Below, piece after piece: positions 1-6,859 of a stretch of 10,944 bases of DNA. The DNA is from Firmicutes bacterium ZCTH02-B6 (GTDB taxonomy: Bacteria; Bacillota; Limnochordia; Limnochordales; ZCTH02-B6), in the NCBI GenBank assembly GCA_002159155.1, contig LZRQ01000114.1, positions 1 through 10,944 on the forward strand, read 5' to 3'. The notes beneath the pieces were generated by a model. It saw only the letters and a program-made list of their open reading frames with translations, ran no database searches and was not told the origin of the DNA. The translations under genes and the position numbers were made by a program. How positions within the stretch are numbered: the first letter of the stretch is position 1; the number at the start of each line of letters is the position of its first letter.

Positions 1-1164
1 ACCATTGTCTTCGCCATCGGCGACGGGGCCCTGCCGGGAAATGAAGGGCGGGGCTACGTGATCCGGCGCCTGTTGCGGCGGGCGGTCCGCTACGGGCGGG
101 AACTCGGCCTGACGGAACCTTTCCTGTACAAGCTGGTGCCGGTCGTCGGCGAGATCATGGGCGATTTCTATCCGGAGGTGGTGGAGAAGCGGGAATTTAT
201 CCAGCGGGTGATCCGCCACGAGGAGGAGCGCTTTCTCGAGCGGCTTTCCGAAGGGCTGGAGATTCTGGAACAGATGCTCCGCGAAGCGGAAGCGGAAGGG
301 CGTAAGGAGCTGTCCGGCAAGCAGGCTTTTCTGCTCTATGACACCTTCGGTTTTCCGCTGGATTTGACCGTGGACTTTGCCGCGGAGCGGGGCTTTGCCG
401 TCGATCAGGCAGGTTTTGACGAGGAAATGGAGGCGCAGCGGGCACGCGCCCGGGCAGCCCGTCAAGAGGTGGACAGCATGAAAGTGCAGGGCGGGGTGCT
501 GGAGCCGCTGCCGGAAGAGCTGATCACGTCCTTGCGGGAACTGGTGGCCCGCCACATCCGCAAGGCGATCCTGGAAGGCCGCCTGCGGCCCGGCGAAAAG
601 CTCGTCCAGGAGGAGCTGGCCAAGAGTCTTGGCATCAGCCGGCAGCCGGTGCGGGAAGCGCTCCGGCGGCTGGAGGCCGAAGGGCTGGTGGTGTACCAGC
701 CGCGGCGCGGCGTGTTTGTCCGGGAGTACACGGCCGCGGATATGCAGGAGATCTACATGCTCCGGCGGCTGCTCGAAGGCCACGCGGCGCGGTTGGCCGC
801 CGCCCGCCTCGAGCCCAATGAGTGGCTGCGGCTTGAGCATATCAACGAACAGATGGCCGCGGCCGCGGCCGCAGCCGACGGCGACCGATTTGTCGAGCTC
901 AACCACGCCTTTCACCACATCATCCACGCGGGCGCGCGCTCGCCGCGCTTGCTGGAGCTGATCCAACGCGTTTGGATCGGCGACACGGTGTACGGTCCTC
1001 TATTCCTTCCCGGGCGGGCGGAACGCTCGGTCAGCGAGCATCGCCGCATCTTGGCGGCCCTGCGGCAGCGGGACGCGGAAGCGGCTGCCGCGGCCGTCTG
1101 CGAGCACATCACCAACGCCGAGCGGAATTTCTTCGAATATCGCCAAGGCCAACCCCTCAAGTAG
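1..1164 (+). CDS. Chimeric frame: alanyl-tRNA synthetase core fragment fused to GntR/FCD regulator (5' partial)
   Basis: The frame is open from base 1 and ends at TAG 1162-1164, so the N-terminus lies outside the window. Bases 1 to about 501 encode the last part of the AlaRS aminoacylation core. Recognisable blocks are NEGRGYVIRRLLRRAVRYG (about 40-96), FYPEV (about 169-183), LLYDTFGFPLDLT (about 331-369) and RQEVDSMKVQGGVL (about 460-501). AlaRS should then continue for some 400 residues of editing and C-Ala domains, but these are absent. From about 502 the frame encodes a GntR winged helix (EELAKSLGISRQPVREALRRLE, roughly 610-680) and an FCD ligand-binding domain (about 730-1150). FCD proteins bind DNA as dimers and sense small acids. 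The FCD motif usually written D-x-x-FH reads NHAFH here; the later SEH and CEH histidines that help bind metal are present. Its position ahead of the catabolic genes suggests it controls them. It may be a true fusion, a rearrangement with gntR translated from ATG 478, or an assembly chimera. Domain calls are secure; the joined state is not. Confidence 0.8.
   Translation, partial: TIVFAIGDGALPGNEGRGYVIRRLLRRAVRYGRELGLTEPFLYKLVPVVGEIMGDFYPEVVEKREFIQRVIRHEEERFLERLSEGLEILEQMLREAEAEGRKELSGKQAFLLYDTFGFPLDLTVDFAAERGFAVDQAGFDEEMEAQRARARAARQEVDSMKVQGGVLEPLPEELITSLRELVARHIRKAILEGRLRPGEKLVQEELAKSLGISRQPVREALRRLEAEGLVVYQPRRGVFVREYTAADMQEIYMLRRLLEGHAARLAAARLEPNEWLRLEHINEQMAAAAAAADGDRFVELNHAFHHIIHAGARSPRLLELIQRVWIGDTVYGPLFLPGRAERSVSEHRRILAALRQRDAEAAAAAVCEHITNAERNFFEYRQGQPLK
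466..480 (+). promoter_or_regulatory. Internal ribosome binding site and ATG that could start the regulator on its own
   Basis: Inside the AlaRS-derived part, AGAGGTGG (466-473) lies five bases before an in-frame ATG at 478-480. Initiation there would give a roughly 228-residue protein, the usual size for a GntR/FCD regulator, with only about eight AlaRS-derived residues at its N-terminus. GTG 496 is another in-frame candidate but has a poorer Shine-Dalgarno sequence. The same bases encode the conserved AlaRS stretch QEVDSM, so the site may be a coincidence that became useful after the fusion. Confidence 0.45.
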
Positions 1165-1222
1165 CCGTTCTTTGTTTGGCAGGAAAATGTCGACGGGGAT
1201 GGAACTGTCGGATTACACGCAG

Positions 1223-1238
1223 TTGGATCCAAGGATCC
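1223..1238. promoter_or_regulatory. Palindromic repeat, possible GntR-type operator
   Basis: The 102-base gap between the regulator and the CoA-transferase contains TTGGATCCAAGGATCC. The first ten bases are a perfect palindrome and GGATCC is repeated after two bases. FCD-type regulators commonly bind short palindromes upstream of the genes they control, and this site lies about 29 bases before the TTG start. No convincing -35/-10 pair was found in the gap, so the operator role is inference from position and symmetry only. Confidence 0.25.
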
Positions 1239-1266
1239 AGGAGCCCGCGAGCACGGGGGGATTGGC

Positions 1267-2472
1267 TTGCCTGTCCCGCTTGCAGGCATTCGCGTCGTCG
1301 ACGTGACCACCAACATCGCCGGTCCCACCCTCACGTGGATCTTGGCGCAGCTGGGCGCTGAGGTCATCAAGGTGGAGCGGCCGCACGAGGGTGACGAGGG
1401 CCGGGCCATGGGCCCACTCTGGAACGGCCACGGCGTCTACTTTCTCGCCATCAACACCAACAAGCGTTCCATAGCGGTCAACCTGAAAGATCCCCGTGGA
1501 CAAGAGTGCATCCGGCGGCTGGTGGCCAAGGCGGACGTGTTTGTGGAAAACTTCCGCCGCGGCAAGGCGGAGTCTTTGGGACTTGGCTACGACGATCTGC
1601 AGCGGATCCGCCCCGGCCTCATCTATTGCTCCGTCTCCGCATTTGGCGAAAAGGGACCGGACGCCTCTAAGCCGGGGTACGACTCCATCTTGCAGGCTCG
1701 TACCGGGATCATGAGCGTCACGGGCACGCCCGACGGGCCGCCGGTCCGGGCCGGCGTTTCCCTTCTCGACGGTGGAACAGCCATGTGGGGAGCGCTGGCG
1801 GTTGTCACCGCCTTGTACCATCGCGCCGTGACGGGTCAAGGGCAGCGGGTTGGGGTGTCCCTGTTTGAAACCGGCGTCGCCTGGATGAATTACCACCTGA
1901 TGGCCTACCAGGCCACCGGCCGGGTACCGCCCCGGCAGGGGGGCGGGCACAACGCCTTTGCCCCGTACGGGAGCTTCCCGTGCCGGGACGGCGCCATCGT
2001 GATCGGCATCTCCAACGACCGCCTCTTTCGCCGGCTGTGCGAGGCGCTCGGGCTTGGTCCCTTGGCTGACGACCCCCGGTTTCAGGACAACCCGAGCCGG
2101 GTGCATAATCGGGCGGAGCTGGATGCCCTGCTCTCCGAGCGCCTCCAACAGGACGATGCGGCAGTGTGGATCGAGCGGCTGACCGCGGCCGGGGTGCCCT
2201 GTGGTCCTATCCAGACGGTGGATCAGCTGCTCCACGACCCGCAGCTGGAGGCGGCGGGGATGCTGGTGCCTGCCCATCATCCTCAAATTCCGGGCCTCAA
2301 GGTGCCCCGGGTCCCTATCAATCTAGGGGCGTGCGCCCCTGAGCCTATCGCCCGCGGGGCGCCGCTGCTGGGGCAGGACACGTGGGCGGTGCTGGCGGAC
2401 GCAGGCTGCTCGGCGGCGGAGCTCGAGGCGCTCTGGCGGGATGGGGTGCTGGCCGGGCCGGTTCCAACATAA
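1267..2472 (+). CDS. Class III CoA-transferase (CaiB/BaiF/Frc family)
   Basis: This 401-residue protein has the usual length and layout of family III CoA-transferases, which move CoA between carboxylic acids through an aspartyl-CoA anhydride. The N-terminus LAGIRVVDV...AGP...LAQLGAEVIKVERP is the typical CoA-binding start. NTNKRSIAVNLKDPRG (about 63-78) and VFVENFRRG (about 91-99) are family motifs. The catalytic Asp is most likely D168 in the segment GVSLLDGGTAMWGAL. The TTG start at 1267 is chosen because it gives the family N-terminus and follows a GGGGGG tract; no in-frame ATG lies close upstream. It begins 102 bases after the regulator and ends 24 bases before the acyl-CoA dehydrogenase. 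In this context it probably activates a dicarboxylic acid, for example itaconate, mesaconate, citramalate or methylsuccinate, using succinyl-CoA or acetyl-CoA; the substrate cannot be told from sequence. Family is secure, substrate is inference. Confidence 0.93.
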   Translation: MPVPLAGIRVVDVTTNIAGPTLTWILAQLGAEVIKVERPHEGDEGRAMGPLWNGHGVYFLAINTNKRSIAVNLKDPRGQECIRRLVAKADVFVENFRRGKAESLGLGYDDLQRIRPGLIYCSVSAFGEKGPDASKPGYDSILQARTGIMSVTGTPDGPPVRAGVSLLDGGTAMWGALAVVTALYHRAVTGQGQRVGVSLFETGVAWMNYHLMAYQATGRVPPRQGGGHNAFAPYGSFPCRDGAIVIGISNDRLFRRLCEALGLGPLADDPRFQDNPSRVHNRAELDALLSERLQQDDAAVWIERLTAAGVPCGPIQTVDQLLHDPQLEAAGMLVPAHHPQIPGLKVPRVPINLGACAPEPIARGAPLLGQDTWAVLADAGCSAAELEALWRDGVLAGPVPT

Positions 2473-2496
2473 AGCGGCCCGCGAGGAGGACCAAAG

Positions 2497-3657
2497 ATGT
2501 TTGAGTTGACCGCAGAACAAAAGGAAATTTTGGCCGTCGTGCGGGAGTTCGCGGAGCGGGAGATCAAGCCGGTAGTGAAAGAATACGAGCCCTATGACCG
2601 CTATCCGCAGCCGATTGTTGACCGCATGAAGGAGCTGGGCCTGTTTGGCTTGACGATCCCAGAGGAGTACGGTGGGGCGGGGCTCGACCATGTGACGTAC
2701 GCCCTGGTATTTGAGGAGCTGTCCGCCGCCTGGATGAGCATTGCGGGCGTTCTGGGCACCCACTCCATCATGGCGTACGTCATTGCCGCCTACGGCACCG
2801 AAGAGCAGAAGCGGCGGTTTCTCCCCCGCATGGCCACGGGCGAGCTCCGCGGGGGATTGGCCCTGACCGAGCCGGAAGCCGGTTCCGACGTGGCCAACAT
2901 CCAGACCCGCGCGGTGCGGGACGGCGACGCGTACGTCATCAACGGCACTAAGACGTTCATCACCAACTCTCGCCATGGCACGGGTCTGTTGGTACTGGCC
3001 AAGACAAATCCCAACGCCGAGCGGCCGTCCCGGGGCATGTCGGCCTTCATCTTCGAGCACGTGGACGATGTGCCCGGTTTCACCGTGCGCCGGGACATCC
3101 ACAAGCTGGGCTATCGTGGGTTGGACACGTGCGAGATCACCTTTGAAAACGTGCGCGTCCCGGCGGAAAACCTGGTAGGCGGCGTCGAGGGCCAAGGCTT
3201 CAAGCACGTCATGAGCGGCCTTGAGGTGGGCCGCATCAACGTGGCCGCCCGGGCGGTGGGTGTGGCACGGGCCGCCTTTGAGGACGCGATCCGCTACGCG
3301 CAGCAACGGGTGACCTTTGGGAAGCCAATCGCCCACCACCAGGCTATCCAGCAGCTGTTGGCCGACGCGTACACCCAGATCGAGGCCGCGCGGCACCTGG
3401 TGTTGCATGCGGCGGCCAAGAAAGACCGCGGCGAGCGGGTGGACCTGGAGGCCGGCGTAGCCAAGCTGTTTGCCAGCGAGATGTGCGGCCGGGTGACGCT
3501 GGACATGATGCGGGTGCTGGGCGGTTACGGTTACACCACTGACTTCAACCTGGAGCGCTACTACCGGGACGCGCCGCTGATGATTATCGGCGAGGGTACC
3601 AACGAGATCCAGCGGATCGTCATCGCCAACCGGCTGCTGGAAAAGTACGCGCTGTAG
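2497..3657 (+). CDS. Acyl-CoA dehydrogenase (short-chain/branched type)
   Basis: This 386-residue flavoenzyme oxidises an acyl-CoA to the 2,3-enoyl-CoA and passes electrons to an electron-transfer flavoprotein. All three family domains are present. The helical N-domain covers about 1-115. The middle domain has signature LALTEPEAGSD (121-131) and the TKTFITN FAD/substrate loop (151-157). The C-terminal helical domain has RVTFGKPI (271-278) and LGGYGYTTDFNLERYYRDA (341-359). The likely catalytic base is E366 in the EGTNEIQR motif. ATG 2497 follows an AGGAGG site (2484-2489) seven bases upstream. It lies between the CoA-transferase and the hydratase, so it probably acts on the CoA ester made by its neighbour. 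Methylsuccinyl-CoA to mesaconyl-CoA is attractive, though known methylsuccinyl-CoA dehydrogenases are longer, at roughly 550 residues. Isobutyryl-, butyryl- or glutaryl-CoA-type substrates are alternatives. No electron-transfer flavoprotein gene is in the window. Confidence 0.95.
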   Translation: MFELTAEQKEILAVVREFAEREIKPVVKEYEPYDRYPQPIVDRMKELGLFGLTIPEEYGGAGLDHVTYALVFEELSAAWMSIAGVLGTHSIMAYVIAAYGTEEQKRRFLPRMATGELRGGLALTEPEAGSDVANIQTRAVRDGDAYVINGTKTFITNSRHGTGLLVLAKTNPNAERPSRGMSAFIFEHVDDVPGFTVRRDIHKLGYRGLDTCEITFENVRVPAENLVGGVEGQGFKHVMSGLEVGRINVAARAVGVARAAFEDAIRYAQQRVTFGKPIAHHQAIQQLLADAYTQIEAARHLVLHAAAKKDRGERVDLEAGVAKLFASEMCGRVTLDMMRVLGGYGYTTDFNLERYYRDAPLMIIGEGTNEIQRIVIANRLLEKYAL

Positions 3658-3725
3658 CCGGTGGCCCGTCGCGGCCGGCGTGGGAGCCGGTGCGGCGATC
3701 CCGGCGGCGGGGGGGCACATTGGTC

Positions 3726-4616
3726 ATGGCGGAGGCAGCGACGCCTGGACAGGAGAGGCGGGCAACAGCTTTGCCTAGGCAGCTGCACGTGGACGCAATC
3801 CGGCAGGCCGTGGCGGAGCTCCTGGTCGAGGCCAACTACTGCATCGGCGACGACGTGCTCGACGCCTTGCGGCAAGCGGCCGAGGAGGAGCAATCGCCCC
3901 TCGGGCGAGACATCCTCGCGCAACTGGTGGCCAACTATGAACTGGCCCGGCAGGAGCGGGTGCCAGCCTGCCAGGATACGGGCTTGACCATCGTGTTCCT
4001 TGCGATCGGGCAAGACGTGCACCTGGTCGGCGGTGACCTGCGGCAAGCGGTGGACGCCGGCGTGCGGGAGGGCAGCAAGACCGGGTTTTTGCGCAACTCG
4101 GTGGTGGGCGACCCGTTGTTGCGGCGAAACACGGGGGACAACGGGCCTGCGGTGCTGCATATTGACATCATCCCCGGAGATCGTGTGCACGTCACCGTCG
4201 CCTGCAAGGGATTTGGCAGCGAAAACAAGAGCCGCCTGGCCATGCTGACCCCGGCGGACGGGATCGAAGGCGTCAAGCGGTTTGTGGTGGAGACGGTCGA
4301 ACGGGCAGGGGCCCAGGCGTGCCCGCCCGTCATCGTCGGCGTCGGTATCGGGGGCAGCTTTGAGCTGGCCGCCCGCTTGAGCAAGCAGGCCGTCATCCGC
4401 CCCATCACCCAGCGCCACCCGCGGCCCGACATCCGCGCACTGGAGGAGGAGCTGCTAGAGGAGATCAACCGGCTTGGGATCGGTCCCCAGGGGCTTGGCG
4501 GGATCAAGACGGCCCTGGCCGTCAACATCGAGGTGTACCCGACCCACATCGCCGGTTTGCCGGTGGCGGTCAACATCGGCTGCCACTCCAACCGCCACCG
4601 GGATATGTGGCTGTAA
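3726..4616 (+). CDS. Class I fumarase/tartrate dehydratase-type hydratase, alpha subunit (iron-sulfur)
   Basis: This 296-residue protein matches the alpha subunit (TtdA/FumA N-terminal type) of two-subunit class I hydro-lyases. These enzymes use an oxygen-sensitive [4Fe-4S] cluster to interconvert an unsaturated dicarboxylate and its 2-hydroxy acid. Motifs are VEANYCIGDDV near the N-terminus, PACQDTG with C82, VACKGFGSENKSRLAML with C160, and IGCHSNRH with C286. These three Cys are the expected cluster ligands. The fold also shows the usual GIGGSFELAARLSK segment. An in-frame GTG at 3690 would add 12 mostly Arg/Gly residues, so I prefer ATG 3726, with TTG 3720 also possible after the GGGGGG tract. 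The beta subunit follows directly. Two-subunit members act on fumarate/malate, mesaconate/citramalate or tartrate. Next to a CoA-transferase and a CitE-type lyase, mesaconase activity is a reasonable inference. Confidence 0.92.
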   Translation: MAEAATPGQERRATALPRQLHVDAIRQAVAELLVEANYCIGDDVLDALRQAAEEEQSPLGRDILAQLVANYELARQERVPACQDTGLTIVFLAIGQDVHLVGGDLRQAVDAGVREGSKTGFLRNSVVGDPLLRRNTGDNGPAVLHIDIIPGDRVHVTVACKGFGSENKSRLAMLTPADGIEGVKRFVVETVERAGAQACPPVIVGVGIGGSFELAARLSKQAVIRPITQRHPRPDIRALEEELLEEINRLGIGPQGLGGIKTALAVNIEVYPTHIAGLPVAVNIGCHSNRHRDMWL

Positions 4617-4661
4617 CGCGACCAGCTGCCGGCTTGATTGAGAATGTGCGGATTATGAGCA

Positions 4662-4688
4662 GGCCAGGTCCGCGAGCGGGGCCTGGCT
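4662..4688 (+). promoter_or_regulatory. Intercistronic RNA hairpin between the two hydratase subunits
   Basis: GCCAGGTCC (4663-4671) can pair with GGGCCTGGC (4679-4687), giving nine pairs including one G-U around a seven-base loop, with a further G-U at 4662/4688. It sits in the 89-base gap between the subunits, only six bases before the GAGGA ribosome binding site of the beta gene. No T-run follows, so a terminator is unlikely. An effect on mRNA processing or on beta-subunit translation is possible. Confidence 0.4.
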
Positions 4689-4705
4689 GTGGGCGAGGAC
4701 GGTCT

Positions 4706-5314
4706 ATGGCGACGGAGTTGTACGTCGATCCGGTACTTTCGCTTGCCGATATTGGGCGGCTCAAGGCAGGCGACCAGGTGCTCATCACCGGTGAGCTGCT
4801 CACGGCCCGCGACGCCGCCTGCGGACGGCTGGCCAGGGCCCTGGCCGCCGGGGAACCGCTGCCCGTGGATCTGCGGGGCCGGATCGTTTACGCGGTCGGA
4901 CCGACGCCGGCCAAGCCGGGCCAGGTCATCGGCTCCGCCGGTCCCACCACGGCGGCGCGGCTGCGGCCGTACTTGAAAGCGCTCCTCTCCGCCGGGATGG
5001 CCGGCCTAATGGGCAAAGGCGACTGGCCGCCCGAAGCCGCGGGCGTGTTTCAGCGGCACCAAGGAGTCTACTTCGTGGCCCTGGGCGGCGCCGGGGCGCT
5101 GCTGGCCAAGGCCGTCACCGCCGTAGAGGTGGTGGCTTACGACGACCTAGGTCCGGAGGCCATCCACCGCCTGCGGGTGGAGCGGTTTCCTGCCATCGTG
5201 GCCATCGACGCTGAAGGCAACGACTTGCACCGCCGGGCCCGGGAAGAGTGGCGCAAGCGGCTCGGGGGCATGGAGGCGCGGCGCGCGGAGCCGGACGCCG
5301 GGACGCCCGGCTAA
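4706..5314 (+). CDS. Class I fumarase/tartrate dehydratase-type hydratase, beta subunit
   Basis: This 202-residue protein is the swivelling beta-domain partner (TtdB/FumA C-terminal type) of the preceding alpha subunit; together they form the active hydratase. Family motifs are ITGELLTARDAA (27-38), VGPTPAKPGQVIGSAGPTT (64-82), AGLMGKGD (99-106) and FPAIVAIDAEGNDLH (161-175). The MGKG loop and GPTT segment help bind the substrate in this family. GTG 4607 lies in frame upstream, inside the alpha gene, and would add 33 residues with no family match. ATG 4706 is preferred because GAGGA (4695-4699) is six bases upstream and the length fits. The last 15 or so residues are a charged, Gly/Pro-containing tail. 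The stop codon overlaps the ribosome binding site of the next gene, so translation of the two is probably coupled. Confidence 0.92.
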   Translation: MATELYVDPVLSLADIGRLKAGDQVLITGELLTARDAACGRLARALAAGEPLPVDLRGRIVYAVGPTPAKPGQVIGSAGPTTAARLRPYLKALLSAGMAGLMGKGDWPPEAAGVFQRHQGVYFVALGGAGALLAKAVTAVEVVAYDDLGPEAIHRLRVERFPAIVAIDAEGNDLHRRAREEWRKRLGGMEARRAEPDAGTPG

Positions 5315-5326
5315 GGAGGTTGAGGC

Positions 5327-6238
5327 ATGTACCGGAGCTATCTTTTCACCCCGGCCAGCGACACCCGCAAGATGGAAAAAGGGCTCGCCAGCGGCGCGGA
5401 CGCGATCATCTTTGACCTGGAGGACGGCGTCGCACCTTCGCACAAGGACGCGGCCCGGGCCAACCTCGTCGCGTTTCTCGAAAGCATCGACTGGGGCCAG
5501 CCGCACCCGGCGGTGTTTGTGCGGGTCAACGGGGCGATGACGCCGTGGTTTCACAAAGATCTGGAGGCCGTCTACCACCCGCGCGTCACGGGATATATGG
5601 TGCCCAAAGTCGAGTCCAGGGAAACGCTGGCGACGGCCGAGGCGGCCTTGTTGCGGGCGGCGGGGAGCGCGGATGCGGACTTTGAGCTCATTCCCTTTGT
5701 AGAAAGCGCCTCCGCCCTGTGGCACTTGCCCGCCATCGTCCAGGGGCAGCGGCGGGTGACGCGCGCGATCCTGGGCGGCGAAGACTTGGCCACAGAGCTC
5801 GGCATTCGGCCCTTGCCAGGGGGCTTGAGCTACGTGGTGCCCCGGGGGCTTTTGGCGCTTCTGAGCCGCGTCGCGGGCCTAGAGCCCCCGGTGGACACGG
5901 TGTACGCGGCGTTCGGGGATGAGCAGGGCCTGCGAGCGGAGCTACGACAAGCCAAGGAATTGGGTTGTTTTGGCAAGCTCGCCATCCACCCGGTCCAGAT
6001 CGAGGCTATCAACGAAGCTTTTGCCCCGTCCGACGACGATGTCGCCTGGGCCCGGCGGGTGTTGGACGCCTTTGATGTGAGCCTCGCCGAGGGACGCGGA
6101 GCAGGCAAGGCGGACGGGGCCATGGTGGAAAAGCCCATCGCGGAGCGGGCGCGCCGGATCCTGGCCCTGGCGGACGCGGTAGCCGCGCGGCAGAGGGGCT
6201 CTGCGGGAGGCAACGTGGAAGGGGGGAGCGGGACGTGA
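5327..6238 (+). CDS. CitE/HpcH-family CoA-ester lyase (citramalyl-CoA or beta-methylmalyl-CoA lyase-like)
   Basis: This 303-residue TIM-barrel enzyme belongs to the CitE-like branch of the HpcH/HpaI family, which cleaves 3-hydroxyacyl-CoA esters in a Mg-dependent retro-Claisen or aldol reaction. Visible motifs are RSYLFTPASDTRKMEKGLASGAD at the N-terminus, FDLEDGV (29-35), VRVNG with R66, PKVES (93-97), PFVES with likely Mg ligand E126, GGEDLATELG with likely Mg ligand D153, and GCFGKLAIHPVQI (213-225). ATG 5327 has AAGGAGGT (5313-5320) six bases upstream. Its last bases overlap the next gene in GTGA. Free-standing CitE-like proteins without the citrate lyase alpha and gamma subunits normally act on free CoA esters. 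With the hydratases around it, cleavage of (S)-citramalyl-CoA to acetyl-CoA + pyruvate, or of beta-methylmalyl-CoA to propionyl-CoA + glyoxylate, is the best guess. Malyl-CoA is an alternative. The final 20 residues are low-complexity. Confidence 0.92.
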   Translation: MYRSYLFTPASDTRKMEKGLASGADAIIFDLEDGVAPSHKDAARANLVAFLESIDWGQPHPAVFVRVNGAMTPWFHKDLEAVYHPRVTGYMVPKVESRETLATAEAALLRAAGSADADFELIPFVESASALWHLPAIVQGQRRVTRAILGGEDLATELGIRPLPGGLSYVVPRGLLALLSRVAGLEPPVDTVYAAFGDEQGLRAELRQAKELGCFGKLAIHPVQIEAINEAFAPSDDDVAWARRVLDAFDVSLAEGRGAGKADGAMVEKPIAERARRILALADAVAARQRGSAGGNVEGGSGT

Positions 6239-6813
6239 ACGGTACACCCAGCGGGGGCGGTGCACCGGACAGCGGTTGGACGGCAGGCGGCACCCGCGGC
6301 GTGGCTGGCGGCGCCTCCGGGGGGCCCGCCGCGCCCAGCGGAGGTGACGCGGACGTCGGTGAGAGCCTGGTTCCGCCGGAAGCCTGGGAATTGATCGGCC
6401 GCCAGATCGGGCCGGGTAAGCCGCTGACCGTATACGCCAACGACGTGGAGCGGTTTTGCCGGACCATCGGCGAGGACAATCCCATCTTTTTCGACGAGAA
6501 AGCCGCTAGGCAAAGCGTCTATGGCGGCCGGCCCATGCCATTGACTTTCCCTTTGACGCGCTTTGAATCGGGCGACGAGCGCAGTTTCCAGGTGCCACTG
6601 CACGCGACGCGGCGGGTGCGGGGGGAGGACGAGCTGATCGTCTTGCGCCCCATCAAGGTGGGCGACACCATCCGGGCGCGCACGCGGTTGGTGGACATCC
6701 AAGAGAAAACAGGGCGCACGGGCCGCATGGTGTTTTTGCGCTTCGAAACCGAGTATTTGCTGGACGATGATGAGGTGGCCATGATCGTGCGCACGACCAT
6801 CGTCCGCCGCTAG
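6235..6813 (+). CDS. FAS1-like/MaoC N-terminal-type hotdog hydratase subunit
   Basis: This 192-residue protein carries one hotdog domain (about residues 47-192) of the MaoC_dehydrat_N/FAS1-like dehydratase type, usually the substrate-binding half of a double-hotdog enoyl-CoA hydratase. The hot spot reads GEDNPIFFDEKAA (79-91). It has the D-x-NP core, but the catalytic His of active MaoC domains is replaced by Phe (F86). Activity therefore probably needs the MaoC protein encoded next, as in known heterodimeric hydratases. Residues 1-45 are rich in Gly, Ala and Ser and look disordered; GTG 6301 is a possible later start. GTG 6235 is preferred because it overlaps the lyase stop codon as GTGA and follows a GGGGGGAG tract. 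Likely role: hydration of mesaconyl- or itaconyl-type CoA, or the reverse dehydration, feeding the CitE-type lyase. Confidence 0.85.
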   Translation: MNGTPSGGGAPDSGWTAGGTRGVAGGASGGPAAPSGGDADVGESLVPPEAWELIGRQIGPGKPLTVYANDVERFCRTIGEDNPIFFDEKAARQSVYGGRPMPLTFPLTRFESGDERSFQVPLHATRRVRGEDELIVLRPIKVGDTIRARTRLVDIQEKTGRTGRMVFLRFETEYLLDDDEVAMIVRTTIVRR

Positions 6814-6859
6814 GAGCGTTGCGAAGGCGAGCGGTTCCTGTCGCGAGGGAGGGAGTCGC

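Noticed and set aside
1187..1306. Small + strand frame starting at ATG 1187 before the CoA-transferase
   Set aside because: No good ribosome binding site or family match; it overlaps the CoA-transferase start in another frame and ends soon after. A frameshifted N-terminal extension is not needed, since TTG 1267 gives the normal protein start.
2323..3720. Long minus-strand open frame (465 codons) opposite the acyl-CoA dehydrogenase
   Set aside because: It mirrors a well-supported gene in high-GC DNA, has no family motifs, and runs across the CoA-transferase end and a gene boundary.
3690..3725. Upstream GTG start for the hydratase alpha subunit
   Set aside because: It would add an Arg/Gly-rich stretch not expected in the family; ATG 3726 fits the family length better.
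4607..4705. Upstream GTG start for the hydratase beta subunit, overlapping the alpha gene
   Set aside because: The extra 33 residues match nothing and would run through the hairpin; ATG 4706 has a clear ribosome binding site.
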